From contig JAWUZG010000018.1 in NCBI GenBank assembly GCA_036785705.1, positions 4,003,501 to 4,067,500 of the forward strand: a DNA stretch of 64,000 nt, given 5' to 3'. Numbering within the stretch: the stretch's first letter is position 1; every line of letters starts with the position of its first letter. A model generated the notes under the pieces. That model saw only the letters and a list, made by a program, of their open reading frames with translations, made no database searches and had not been told where the DNA came from. The stretch comes from Acanthornis magna. Taxonomy: Eukaryota > Chordata > Aves > Passeriformes > Acanthizidae. Positions 28,101 to 39,570 of this stretch are shown piece after piece. A program made the position numbers and the translations under genes.

Positions 28101-29500
28101 TTAATTGCAAATATTTCCATTTACTCAGCCTACTCATCTATCCCTATTTAGAGGGATGCCTCCTCTGTTTTGTCAAAAAGTGCCACTTTTTTACCTCTTA
28201 CCTCCTATTTTTATGGTTAGTCTGGTTCTGCGAGATTAAAATGTTCTTATTTTCTCAAAATACTTGCAACTTCCAAATAGTGCTCCCTGCCCTTCTTTTC
28301 TTTCAAATGCGTATTTAAAGAATTGGAAGAAACAACGAATTTGAAGAAAATCTGGCTCACAGTGTTTAAAAACACATGTGTAGACTTGCTCTTTAATTAC
28401 ACTCTTTTTCCTAACAATAAAATGTAGAGCTAGCTGATACTTTATTGTGTTGGGTTGTGATAAAAGCACATTGGCTAACAGCTACTCTAAAAATTCCTTT
28501 AAGAAATGCCTTTAGTTAAACTTTTGCAGTTAAGCTCTTTCAGTTTGAGGATGAAGAAGGTGCAGGAAGCTAATTAGGCACGAAATCATTGGGAAAAACT
28601 ATGGAAACTTTCTTTAGCCTATTGTACTCTGGAGAGTTTTATGATCTGCTTAGCAGTCAAGGAGCGCAGGCTTTTTTTAACCTCAGCTTAAACAAAAGCT
28701 TAAAAATTCAAGGTAAAAGCAGTTTGGTGGCGATAAGAGAGATTCTAGTTTGACATTTTAACCTTAAAGTAAGGTTAGGACTTCAGATGGTGGGAACAGA
28801 TGTGCAGCGGTGATTTCCAGAGGGGCTCTTTGCAGGATTTGGTTCGTCTCACAGTCCTTTTCCTGGTGTCTGCTCAGGCTCCTGGAGACCCTTTCCCTCC
28901 CGTACCCCATGGCAGCTCTCTCTCACGCTGTGTCCCACGAGCAGCTCCCACACTCTGCTAGCTCCAGACCCGGCCAGGGGAGTCAAACCTGCCCCTGCTG
29001 CCGAGCTCTCAGCTCGCAGCCTCGCGTTTGCTGCTTGAGATACAAATGATTGGTGCGGTGGTTTTCACATAATAACTTAATGGTTTTAATACTCATCTCA
29101 GAAGTGGTCGAACTTGGGTTTGGGTCCTCCTTCTCCTAAGGGATATTCAAATGCACCTGTCCCTTCCCAGGCTGTAGGCAACCTCTCAGCCCTTCCTATT
29201 GAAGTTGTGCCATGGTGTGGGGAAGGATTCACAGACCCGGAGAGAAGAAGCAAGTGGGGGCCTGACTGCTGCCTCCCTAAAGGGAGCTGGGGAGCAGGTA
29301 TCTGGCAGCATTCCCGAGGCTGCTGACTGTAAAATTTGCATTAAAACATCTCTGGATAAAAATCAAAACCAGCCTTGGAGGCAGAGTCCAGAGCCAGTGC
29401 CTCTATCCACAGGGAGAGATTGCAACCACCTTGCCCTGGCTGCGGGGGCTCTTTCGGTGCCACCCCAGCCACACCCTGCTCCTGCAGCCTTAAAACGGAG
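25191..29500. other. Spacer, no coding exon seen
   Basis: About 4.3 kb. A 209-codon minus-strand frame at 26514-27143 lies in purine-biased, moderately GC-rich DNA and shows no domain, so it is probably chance. An A18 run is at 27633-27650. From 28.85 kb GC content rises towards the minisatellite. Confidence 0.55.
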
Positions 29501-29976
29501 CTGGGGGTGGCTGCTGCCTGCCAGTGACACCAGAGCCAGCTGAGGGGTGGCTGCTGCCTGCCAGTGACCCCAGAGCCAGCTGAGGGGTGGCTGCTGCCTG
29601 CCAGTGACCCCAGAGCCAGCTGAGGGGTGGCTGCTGCCTGCCAGTGACCCCAGAGCCAGCTGAGGGGTGGCTGCTGCCTGCCAGTGACCCCAGAGCCAGC
29701 TGAGGGGTGGCTGCTGCCTGCCAGTGACCCCAGAGCCAGCTGAGGGGTGGCTGCTGCCTGCCAGTGACACCAGAGCCAGCTGAGGGGTGGCTGCTCCCCT
29801 CAGTGACACCAGAGCCAGCTGAGGGGTGGCTGCTCCCCTCAGTGACACCAGAGCCAGCTGAGGGGTGGCTGCTCCCCTCAGTGACACCAGAGCCAGCTGA
29901 GGGGTGGCTGCTCCTCTCAGTGACACCAGAGCCAGCTGAGGGGTGGCTGCTCCTTGTCGGTGACACCAGAGCCAGC
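29501..29976. repeat. Minisatellite, 12 copies of a 39/40-bp unit
   Basis: Seven 40-bp copies (29501-29780) are followed by four 39-bp copies (29781-29936) and one diverged 40-bp copy (29937-29976). The unit begins TGAGGGGTGGCTGCT and ends CCAGAGCCAGC. Two sub-families differ in the centre: CTGCCTGCCAGTGACCCC in the first block, CTCCCCTCAGTGACACC in the second. Copies within a block are almost identical, implying recent expansion or gene conversion. The 13-residue periodic minus-strand frames across it are artefacts of the 39-bp period. Confidence 0.97.
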
Positions 29977-32728
29977 TGAGGAGCGCTGGCCGTGCTCAGG
30001 ACTCCCCAGTCGCGGGGGCTTCACGGCCATCAGTGCTGAGAGCTTCAGCCTGGCCGCAATGCTTGGATCTCAGCATGGAGGAAAGAAAACTTGAGGTACC
30101 CAAAAAACCTTCTTTTGGTGGAAAAGTGGGCTCCTGTGGACTGTTAGGTTGGAGGAGGGGAGAAGTCATGGTTAATTTAGCTCTGCATTTTAGACTTGGA
30201 AATTTCTGTTGTGACACTCTTCAGGTCCCTGTGTGGCTTTGAGGGCCCTGCCTGAAGTGAATTGAGGGTGTTTCATTGTGAGATGTGTCTGAAGGACGTG
30301 CAAGGTTAACTTCAGCTCTGGAGTGTCCAATTCTCTTTTGAAAATTACTTCAGTTTCACAGTCATTTAGAAGCTTTAGAAAATTTCCCCTTGTCTCTGCC
30401 TTCTTGTGTAAAATAGAGATAACAGTACCTTCAGGACCCACCATATGTTAAAGAAAGATTTGTGATCCTCTGAAGGACAGCAGGCTGAGCATTGAGTGTT
30501 AACACGCTAATGGAAAAGTTGGGCAGATGAGAAAAGTTGGGAAAAATTGCACCTGCTGGTGCCCTGGATGAGACTGTGATTTCTTCTAAAGGGACACCTC
30601 TTGCTGGCAGTGGTAAGATGTGCAGATGAGAACATCTGTCGTGTTCTTTAGGCTTAAAGTGAGCAGCTTTCAGCACACAGCAATGAGTTGTTCGAGGCTT
30701 GCGGATTCAGGATATTTAGGATGGGACTGTACAGTGTGGGGAAGACATTTTTGGGTGCAGTTTTCAAAGTAGAGTTTGAAAACTAAACCAAATCCACCTT
30801 GCTAGACCTTTGCAAGACACCCCTGGCAGAGCCTGGGTGACTTTCCCCATGGATTGGTAGGAAATGTCTCCTCAGTCCCTTCCCCACGCATGCCTTGTCC
30901 TGCCAAACTCTCTCTCCCCAGAGGCGAAGTTCTGCTCTGGGTCGGTGATCTGCTGTGAGGAGTCCTGCGCTGACTGCAAGGCTCATGGAGGATCTTCTGT
31001 TCCTGGGACAGCAGGTACTGAAGCTTTTCTTCCACACCATAAAACTCTTACAAAAAGTGTGGTTTTTGTGCCTGTGCTTTCCTTCTGCTCCTCCTTTGGA
31101 AAGCTGGGGGAGTGGAGCCAAGAGGTTAGGACTGCAATGTCTGAGTGTGAGCACCTTCTGGTGCTGTGCTGTCTCTCTTCAGCCAGAGGAGGTCAAGTTG
31201 GTCACTGTTTGGGTCCCTCGCAGGGAATCACTTCACAGATTCGTACCTTGTGGGCAGAGGAGCCCCTGATGTGACATCCATGGTGATCACTGGCCTGCAT
31301 TCCACAGGCTTTGTCCCTGAACCCATTTGATTCCTTCTGATGCACTGACCCTGCTCTGGGGTGCTCTGGGGATGGACCATTTCGGAGATTTTAGCCAGTA
31401 GGCTGGAGGGGTACATTTTAAAATGTGTTGACTTGTAACTTTTTTTTTTCATGGTTTTAAGAGTCCAACAACTTTTTGTGACTCATGGGGGACATGCCTT
31501 CTTGCAGCTCCATATTGGACTTACCATTTCCCTAAGCTTTTACCTGCAGAATTCCCTGATGAGAATGCTGCTTAAAGACAGACAAAGTAGTTTCTCTTTT
31601 TGGTGATTCTTATGTAACATTACAGGACACAGAAAAACAACTTGTGGCATCCAAGCATGGTTTTGATTTTTAGTAGTCTTGGTTTTGTCCTGAAATGGTG
31701 CAGTCTATAAGGACATGCAATGCATTTCTGAATTTTTGGAGGGAAAATACAATTCTCTTCCACTTTCTCAGGTTTACTGTGCATGTAGAGATCTTTCCCT
31801 GGGCTCTTGGGTGAGGCCATGGCTTGGTCTTGCTTCAGCTGTTCTTTCCTCCCCTCTTCTAAGACTTGTGTTGGAATAGTTACTGTCAGAAAGCAACCAG
31901 GTAAAATAATGTGCACGTGTATATATATATAAAAGCATAAAAACGGTGTGTATTTATATATGTATGTGTGTATAAATAAATAGCAACACAGATTTTGGCT
32001 CTCTGTCAAGTTTAAATGAAAACCTTATTCACAAGATTTGCTTACTGTTTTACTGTGGTTTCGTACTGAATTGAGCAATTGGGAATGAAAGAGAGCTGAT
32101 TTTTTTACCATTTCTGAGTGCACTGCAATCATAATACGTTAATAACCTAAACCAAAGCTGATCTTGCTTTCCCATATTGCAGCATGTTGAAAGTATTGAG
32201 AGGCATCTAAATTATCTTAAAAGTGAGAGTGATTCCAGAAACTTTGACTGATAACTCACACTGCCTGTAGTATTTTAAATACTTAGATGGGAACATGTAT
32301 GTGATGCCTGTATTAAAGAGTCTCATTTGTAAGATTAAAACAACATAGGGAGGCAGAGTAGAATATAGCACAACGTTTCTAAAACATCTACAGTAACGAG
32401 ATGTATAAAGCACTCTCAAAATATTCCTGATAATTGTGGTGACTGATATTCAGGTTTCTCTTCTGCTTTTACAGCAGAAGAGGCTTGAAAATGTGTATTT
32501 CTTTCAAACCAAACACTAGTAAGTGTGATTCTGCTTTTGGGACCATAAATTTTATTACTGAGTGAAGCATCTGGTTCTGCCATTCCAGGGGGTGTTTTCG
32601 GCTGTTTCAAAACAAAAAAAAAAAAAAGCTTTTTGGACCTTTCTTTCAGCTTTCATCTCTAGTTAAATGACTCCTTTAACCCTGCAAGGCACTGCAGAAA
32701 AAGTACATTAATTTTTTCATGTGGGGGT
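29977..32728. other. Spacer, no coding exon seen
   Basis: Mixed GC content. A short TA/TG simple-sequence stretch lies at about 31915-31980 and an A-rich run near 32612-32627. Short frames at 30783-31154 and 30864-31274 overlap on opposite strands and look like chance. No RNA gene was recognised. Confidence 0.55.
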
Positions 32729-32810
32729 CTGCCATGCCCCAGTGGTTATGGCTTTTACCCCGAGGCTGGAGGAAGCCTGGATGTCAATTGCTGTTATCTG
32801 ATAGCTTTGT
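32729..32810 (+). mobile_element. Probable degenerate tRNA-derived SINE head
   Basis: The segment reads GCCCCAGTGGTTATGGC, then GGCTGGAGGAAGCCTGG, then ATGTCAATTGC, then CTGAT. The order and spacing resemble the A box, anticodon region and B box (normally GGTTCAATTCC) of old amniote tRNA-derived SINEs. It is too decayed to be a functional tRNA gene: the acceptor stem cannot pair and the B box is mutated. The family name cannot be given from sight. Confidence 0.4.
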
Positions 32811-34596
32811 ACAATACCCAGAGAGGCGCGGGGCGGATCAGAGGTCAGGGATGAAGCTACAGATCGGTCGATGAAAGAATTTGGTTGTTGTGGAAGCAGG
32901 TTAAAGCAGGGATCAACACAAGCTACACTGGCTGGTAATTGGTGGCTCCTTGTGGTACTCCCCAGATTTCAGGAGGCAGAGAAGATCAGAGAATTCCATG
33001 GGAATATTTCGTGTAACATCAAGCAGCTCTTGTCAGACTTGCTCCTTTGCTTTCAGGAAGGCGGGATGACATTTTGGAGAACACTTTATTGCCATTTTGC
33101 TAGGCTGGTTTTTACAGCCAGAAGAAGTGGATAGGGGTCTGTCTTGTCCCATTTATAGAGAATGTCTGAAGTCCTTGTTTCTCAGACGTGTGTTGGGTTG
33201 TCCAGTCACTCCAGCTTGTGCGTTCAGTGGTCCTGCCAGATCAGCACTTCACAGAAGTTCTCCTTAATGGATTCGCAAAAAGTGATAAAACACTCCAGAA
33301 GAGGCCTCAAGGAATGATTAGTTTAATCTTCAATTAGTTCCTGCTGAGACTTGATGAGAAATCATTTGACAGAGTAGGCACGAGCATTAATATAATCTGC
33401 CTGTCCAGTTATCATGAGGTGCAGTGTGCAGAGAGGAGAGAGGTTGCAAATGGAGAAAACCATGATGTGAGCACTGAATGTTTCAGGCTGCTGCCTGTGA
33501 TGCGTTTTGGTCTGCTTGAGTGGCTTCAGCCGCTGGGATATTGCTACCAGGCATTAAAGTGAGCATGGGGAGTATTTTCATCTCTATGGCTGGTGAGATG
33601 CTGACAAGATGCAATCGTACCTTTTCTGCCTATGCTTGGCAAGGTTTGTGGGTCAGGCTGTTGAGCTCTTTTAAAACCACGGCAAAACAGGATCTAAAGC
33701 CAGCCCAAGTGGTTTTTACAATAAGGGGAGTGAGGTGGGGGGAGAAGAGGGCTGACCTGTTAAGTCCTTTGGAGTTGGCCAATTGCCTCTAATAGCAGTT
33801 GCCTCCCCTGGGAAACACACCATGTCCTTCTGTTTGCACAGAGAACGGAAAACACGGGCCACTGAAAGAGAATGAGACACTGTGCTGTGAACTGGTTTGG
33901 TTTTCTGTAAATTGTTTAGTCTTGTTTCTCTGCAATCAGATGGTGGTTCCTTGTTTCCTTTTTTAGATCTCTTGTCCTACAGTCATTAAAACTGTATTTT
34001 ATAACTGAAGAATCCCAACTTTCTGACAATTGAAGACTTGCTAAGAACATGGGGGTCCAGAAGTGTTCCTTCTAGCTATACAGAAATCTGTCAACTGAAC
34101 GTTAAGGGATGAAAGAAAACCAGAATTCCCTGGTGCCATTCACATCTGCCACGGACTCCCTTCAGACAGCTTGTCTGTACTTGCATCTTCACTCTGCATG
34201 TCTCCTGCATCTGTGTGGTTTTTAGGTTCCCTACACTTCACGTCTGCACTTCCCCCTCAAACATCCTGGTTAGGTTTCTTGTTTAAGCTGCACATACCTG
34301 GTCCCTGTGGAGTTGGGCTGGAAATAGGTCCAGCTCTCCAGTACCGAAAATCTGGTCCATAGCTCTTTGGTTTTGTTACTCTTCAGAAAAATCTTTGCTG
34401 GCCTACTGTAGGCAGCTTTTCTGCCAAAAAAAAAGTCATTTGAGTGCTTGCTAATCTGCCACAAGCGAACTGAGGCCAGTTAAACCATAATTTAAATTAA
34501 TCTTGTTGATTGCACTTGCATGATTGACTCAGCTGAGAAATGGATGGTGGCAGGTACTCTGTCACTCTTTCTGGTGTAGTCTCAGCTTTGCTTTCA
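32811..34596. other. Spacer, no coding exon seen
   Basis: Contains a small CpG-containing patch at 32823-32875 (GAGAGGCGCGGGGCGG). Otherwise it is unique-looking sequence with chance frames only. Confidence 0.55.
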
Positions 34597-34862
34597 TCAG
34601 GGGAAGTTCAGATTGGACATTAGAAAGGAATTCTTCAATGGGAGGGTGGTCAGTCACTGAACAGGCTCCCGGGGAAGTGGTTATGGAACTAAACCTGGCC
34701 AAGTCCAAGGAGTGTCTGGACTATGCTCTTGGTTATATGGGTCAGTTTTCAGTAGTCATGTGAGTAGAAGGGATTTGAACTTGCAGATCCTGATGAATCC
34801 TGATGAATCCTGATTCCTGATGAATCCTGATCCCACTTGAGATACTCTGTGATGCTGTGAAT
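34597..34862 (+). mobile_element. CR1 LINE 3' end, sense
   Basis: Reads in the sense orientation: CAGGGGAAGTTCAGATTGGACATTAGAAAG, then GGGTGGTCAGTCACTGAACAGGCTCC and GGGGAAGTGGTTATGGA, the classic end of CR1 ORF2. It then has the short 3' tail ending in ACTCTGTGATGCTGTGAA, an imperfect form of the CR1 terminal 8-bp repeat. Just before the tail there is an expanded CCTGATGAAT-type repeat at about 34786-34832. Confidence 0.88.
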
Positions 34863-37800
34863 AACCACACTGCAGTGGGTATGGACAGCCAAGCAAAGGG
34901 TGCTCTTTTCCCAGCACAGACCCACACTTGGGGCACACCCTCTGGGTTACAACACTGAATGCCACCTTGAATGAGAAGCACCAGGCAGGATTTTAAAACT
35001 ACTGGTGATGTTGGACAATGGGTCTTGGACCTGGAGAAATTTGTGTCCAAATATGGTTTGTGGGTGTGCATCAGTTCAGGAGAACTTATGAAACGACGTG
35101 GATGGGCTTCCTCAGGCTGGCCAGAATGCTCCTGGGGCAGCTCAGAAATGTGTCCTTGCTCTGTGGGCTGATGGGTTTGCTGGCAGCGTTGCACTGCAGC
35201 CAAGAGGGGAAGCGAGGACACACTCCTTGGTTCAGTTTTAGCTGGAACAGTGGAAGATAACGTCTGAATCAGAGCACCACTCTAAGGCTGGAATATAAAC
35301 TGACCCCTGGTGGGTGGAGAGTGGTTGGAGAAGAGTAGTGTGTGATAAACAGCAGAGAGACAATGGGAGGGGAAAACAGCTGGAAGAAGCCAGGAGTCAA
35401 TGAGGAACATAACAGCAGTTGCAGTCCAGGTTATGGTGAAGGCAGCGAGGGGAGGTGTTGGGTCCTGAGGCAGAAAGCTGTGTTGGAGGGGCACATTCGG
35501 ATGTGAGAGGGGTAGATGACCCCTCCTGGATGTCCCTGGGATGTCCAGTGAACAAGACTGTCCATCCTTTAACCAAGAGGGACCACAGGACCCCAACTAT
35601 TGCAAACCACTGTGTTAAAAGGGGCAATGTTACACACGCAAATTACAATAAACCTTTCTATGTTGAGATAGGACATCCTCCTGCCTATCAAGAGATTTGA
35701 GAGCTGATGCTTGGGTTCCCAATCCTGTCTTTATCTTGGAGACACTACCCAGTGTTGTGGCAGCTGAAGAATTTGTGTGGATCATCTGCACAAGGGCAGA
35801 AGTCATCCTTTTGGGGGAAGGATTTGCAAACACAGAGCACGCAGGGCTCCCCAGGCCCCATCAGTGTCTGTCAGGGGAACTTAACTCCCGTGAAACACTT
35901 TGAGCATGGCACTGGGAATAAAGTGTACTTGAGTCCCTTGGAAGATGTGTGTGCTCCCCATGTAAGGACACGGCTGCTGTGGACGGGTGACATTGCTGTC
36001 AGCCCATCCCAGAAATGGCATCTGCCTCTTTCATGGTCTCAGCTTCCATTAGCAGCCACTTAAGCAGATAAGCTCCTTGGCTATCACAGCAGGAGGGTGC
36101 TGATGAATTTGGTTTTGCTTACCTTTTTGGCAGCTCTCAGATGAGGCAGGCTTTTAAGAATACTTTTAAGAGTACTGTCTGAACTTTATAGGTTGCAACA
36201 CTTTTCTTGAATTTCCATTCCTGAGGCTGCCTCGCAGTAATACCCAAAACACCATTTACATTTTAGTATCTGAATCTTTTATGAACTGATATGAAAATCT
36301 CCAGTGCCCTAAATATTTTATCTGAAATATTTTTTTAAAAATCTTTAAATTTTCCTCTGAGGGGCTTGAGAGCTGAGTGAACCTTTGTGTGAGGGGAGAG
36401 GGCTGCAGCTGGGGGTAGGCTAGGATCCCCAAGCAGAAGTGCAGGATAGTCAGAGAAGCTGAATTTTTCCACTTGGCAGACACCTTCAGATTTTTAAGCT
36501 GTTTTATTTTGAAAACCTGTGGGTGATTAAACTGCAGAGCAGCAGGAGCTAATCCCATCGCTGTCCCCCATGGAGATGAGCTGGTGTCAGGTGTTCCCTG
36601 GGGGTGCTGGGCTCACCTGGAGCATGGCTGAGGGTTAGGGCAGGGATGCCAAGAGGCTGGTCCTCCTTGCCGTGTCCATTGGCAGCCTTGGCAGGCAGTC
36701 AGGGAGAGGCAGAGCGGGGATGCACACAGCTGTGAGGTGCATGCAGCAGGCTGCCAAGCCGGTAGCAGGCTCTGAGCAGCGAGGCCAGGCTTCTGGAAGG
36801 GAATTGCCAGCAACTCGCACTGCAGCTCCTCTGGGGCTGCTGGAAAAGGGCCGACGCTGCTCTTCTTTCTGCAAGAACAGCGAGCTAGAAGCCTCTTAAT
36901 CCTCGCAGCTCTGCTCCTTTGCTGCCACAGCGCTGCACAGAGGGGCTCAGCTGGAGCCCTGTGCCAGGGCCACGCTCAGCTCCCTCTCTGCAGGGACCTG
37001 GGGATGGCTAAAGCATCAAGGGATCAATAACCTCCTCCCAGCATTTATTGGAATAGCACTGCCTCTCACTGCAGTTAGCCAGGGGGACAGCAGCAGCATT
37101 AATTCCTGCAGGGGCAGGAGCGATGCTGTGTGCAGCAGCAGCAGCAGCAGCATCAAACCAGCTGCTGTCATCTGATTTTTTGTGACACAGCTTTTTCCTC
37201 CTGCCCTGCTGAGTCACAGGAATGTCGCTCAGCACAAGGCACAGGGCAGAATTGTGCGCAACGGGGATTACTTTTTCTTCTTTTGTGATACATCTCAAAT
37301 CCAAACTGGAATAACTCGTGGTTTACATCTAAAGCGAAGTGTTTAGAACCGGTTCTCAGAGGAATTTACTTCTGGAAGAGCAATATTTGCATAGCATTGT
37401 AGGAGCAGTTTTTAATGAATTAGACACTTTTCAGCACGTAGCTTGCTCAAATGTGCTAAAAACTAAACAAAGGCAGGAGGACTTATTGACTAACCCCAGC
37501 AAGTAAGCAGGGCCAAAATAATTTCTTCCAAGTGGGATTTGGGAAATCATTCATTGGGAATGGAGCGATTTTCATTGTAATATGATTTGTTGCTTGCTTG
37601 CCAGAAAAGGAGTACGTCTGATACTATGTGCTGCAGAGTTGTTCCATATGCTGAGGACCTGCAAATTATTTCTTAAGAGTTAGGAAATCTAGGAAATTCT
37701 CTGTTTGTTATAAACTGAACTGGGAGTAGGACACATGTAGAACTGATGTGCTTTGCTTTCAATATTGTATAACTAAATTTTTAAAAATACGGTCTGTCTC

Positions 37801-39344
37801 TCCCTGTATGCCTGAAAATGTAGGAACATGTGTGACTCAAAGTCCATCTAGTTTGGCATCCTGCCTGCATAATATTGTAAGTGCCAGACGTTTGGGCAGT
37901 GATTATTTGTACCTTCTGGACATAAGGGATTTCTTTTCCTCTCCAATATGCTAAACTAGGGTCTGTAGCATGAGTGCTTCTGCTAAACTTAAAAAAATAA
38001 AATAATTTAAAAAACTCCCTCAGTATTGTAATTTTTAATTGAATTACTGTCAACATACCAGTCTGTACCTGGTTTCTCCAAACTGAATTCTCCAAACTGA
38101 ATTCTCTGGGTTCCCTGCGGTCCATGAGTTCCTTCTTCTAAAGCCCCATGTAATTCCAGTTCTCCCCCTTGCCTGCCAATGCTTCCTGATCTGACCACAA
38201 AAACTGCTGAAGCCTCATTTCCCAGCTTGTCTGCATTCACCTCGCTGTCTCTCGCCATCCTCTCTCCAACTGAATGTCGGTGCAAAGCTGGCTTCCATGG
38301 TTACTACTAAAATAGGCAAAGGAGATATTTTTGGTCAGAATCTGCCAGTTCAGCAAGATCAAAATGCTTTTGGGAAATGTTCTGAATACAGTGAAATTTA
38401 AGGAGGATGCTGCCTTGCAAAATGAAATAAAAAACCTCTCCAGCTTCCTCCCGCTCACCTGCACCTTCCCAGAACACAGTCCCCCCAGGCTGCCTGGTGG
38501 CCTGACCATCAGGGAGACACTCAGACTGCCCTGTGGCAGGGCTTTTGTGTGGAAACCTTGATTTTTCTTGTTATTTTTATTCTAAGTGTTGTCATATCAA
38601 AATCTTCTCTGCCCCACGTCAGCCAGGATGCCTTCCCTTCAGCCAGCCTCCTCCACAGCACCCGTTTCTGCTGTCAGATTTCTTTGCAGGTGTTATTTAT
38701 TTTAGATGTACATAAAAGCTATTCAGCCATGCAATGTCCTTTGCTCAGTGATGTGTTTTTGTCGCTTGTCCCTTCTGGTCTCTCCTGTTCGTTTCCCTTG
38801 TGGCATGTCCCAATTAAGTTGCAGGGCCTCTGAGGAAAGGGACTGCCCTTTTTTTATGTATCTTGAGACACCTGCAGTTTTTCTTCAGCCTGAATAATAT
38901 TTTTTTTTTTCTTTCTGTATTTATAATAGTCCCTCCTGCATTTTGGATAGTTTTGGGCTTCCTTTGCAAATGCTGCTGTATTGTTAAAATTCCCTCACAG
39001 GCGGTAGGACCACACGAGCTGTGTCCATGTGCAGCTCCACAACGCTGACCTGGTGGCTCTGTTTCTCAGCCTTACGGTTTTCTGTCGCTTCTGAGCCTTT
39101 ACAAACCCACATGACCCCGTCACCCATGGAGACTGAACAGTGCATGGAGTTCCCAAGCCAGGCACCACTGCCTGCGAGGTGCTTCCCTACCTCCAGCACT
39201 CTCCTGAGCACAGCAGCTTCATTGTTGGTTTAATGGAGGAGACAAAAAGGCAGCTTTTCCTCCTGATCATCTGTCCTTGCCTATCTTCTCTGGTCAAGCT
39301 TTTCAGAAGAAGTGGAAGAATATTTCCTCTCCCACTGAGTATTT
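34863..39344. other. Spacer, no coding exon seen
   Basis: About 4.5 kb, GC-rich at 36.4-37.3 kb. It includes (GCA)7 at 37132-37152 and a 16-bp tandem duplication around 38075-38105 (CTCCAAACTGAATT twice). No exon or RNA gene was recognised. Confidence 0.55.
37132..37152. repeat. (GCA)7 trinucleotide microsatellite
   Basis: Seven uninterrupted GCA units in non-coding DNA. It is unrelated to the HTT exon 1 CAG tract, which lies at the other end of that gene. Confidence 0.95.
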
Positions 39345-39570
39345 CATAGAGGGTTTCTTCTCTCATAGAGGATCATTGTATCATAGAGGACCCTGAGTTG
39401 GAAGGGATCCACAAGGATGCACCCCTGGACAGGGATGTCCCTCCTGGCTGCCAGGGCACTGCTGACTCCTATTCAACTTGCCATGGACCAGGATTCCCAG
39501 GGCCTTTTCCACAGCTGCTGCTCCCCAGTGTCTCGTTCTCCAGTCAGTGTCTACTGGGGAACTGCATTGC
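39345..39570 (-). mobile_element. CR1 3' end, antisense, internally deleted
   Basis: Repeated TCATAGAGG motifs, then CCTGAGTTGGAAGGGATCCA and CAAGGATGCACCCCTGGACA, form the antisense 3' terminus of a CR1. The sequence then jumps to CAGGATTCCCAGGGCCTTTT and CTGCTCCCCAG, which normally lies several hundred bases deeper in the element. The middle has therefore been lost. Ends are approximate. Confidence 0.78.

Noticed and set aside
29363..29966. Periodic minus-strand and plus-strand frames resembling a repeat protein with a 13-residue period
   Set aside because: They are produced by the 39-bp units of the minisatellite; the 40-bp units shift the frame at every copy, which a coding repeat would not tolerate.
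37132..37152. GCA repeat that might be linked to the HTT polyglutamine tract
   Set aside because: It is outside HTT, over 30 kb beyond its stop codon, and non-coding.
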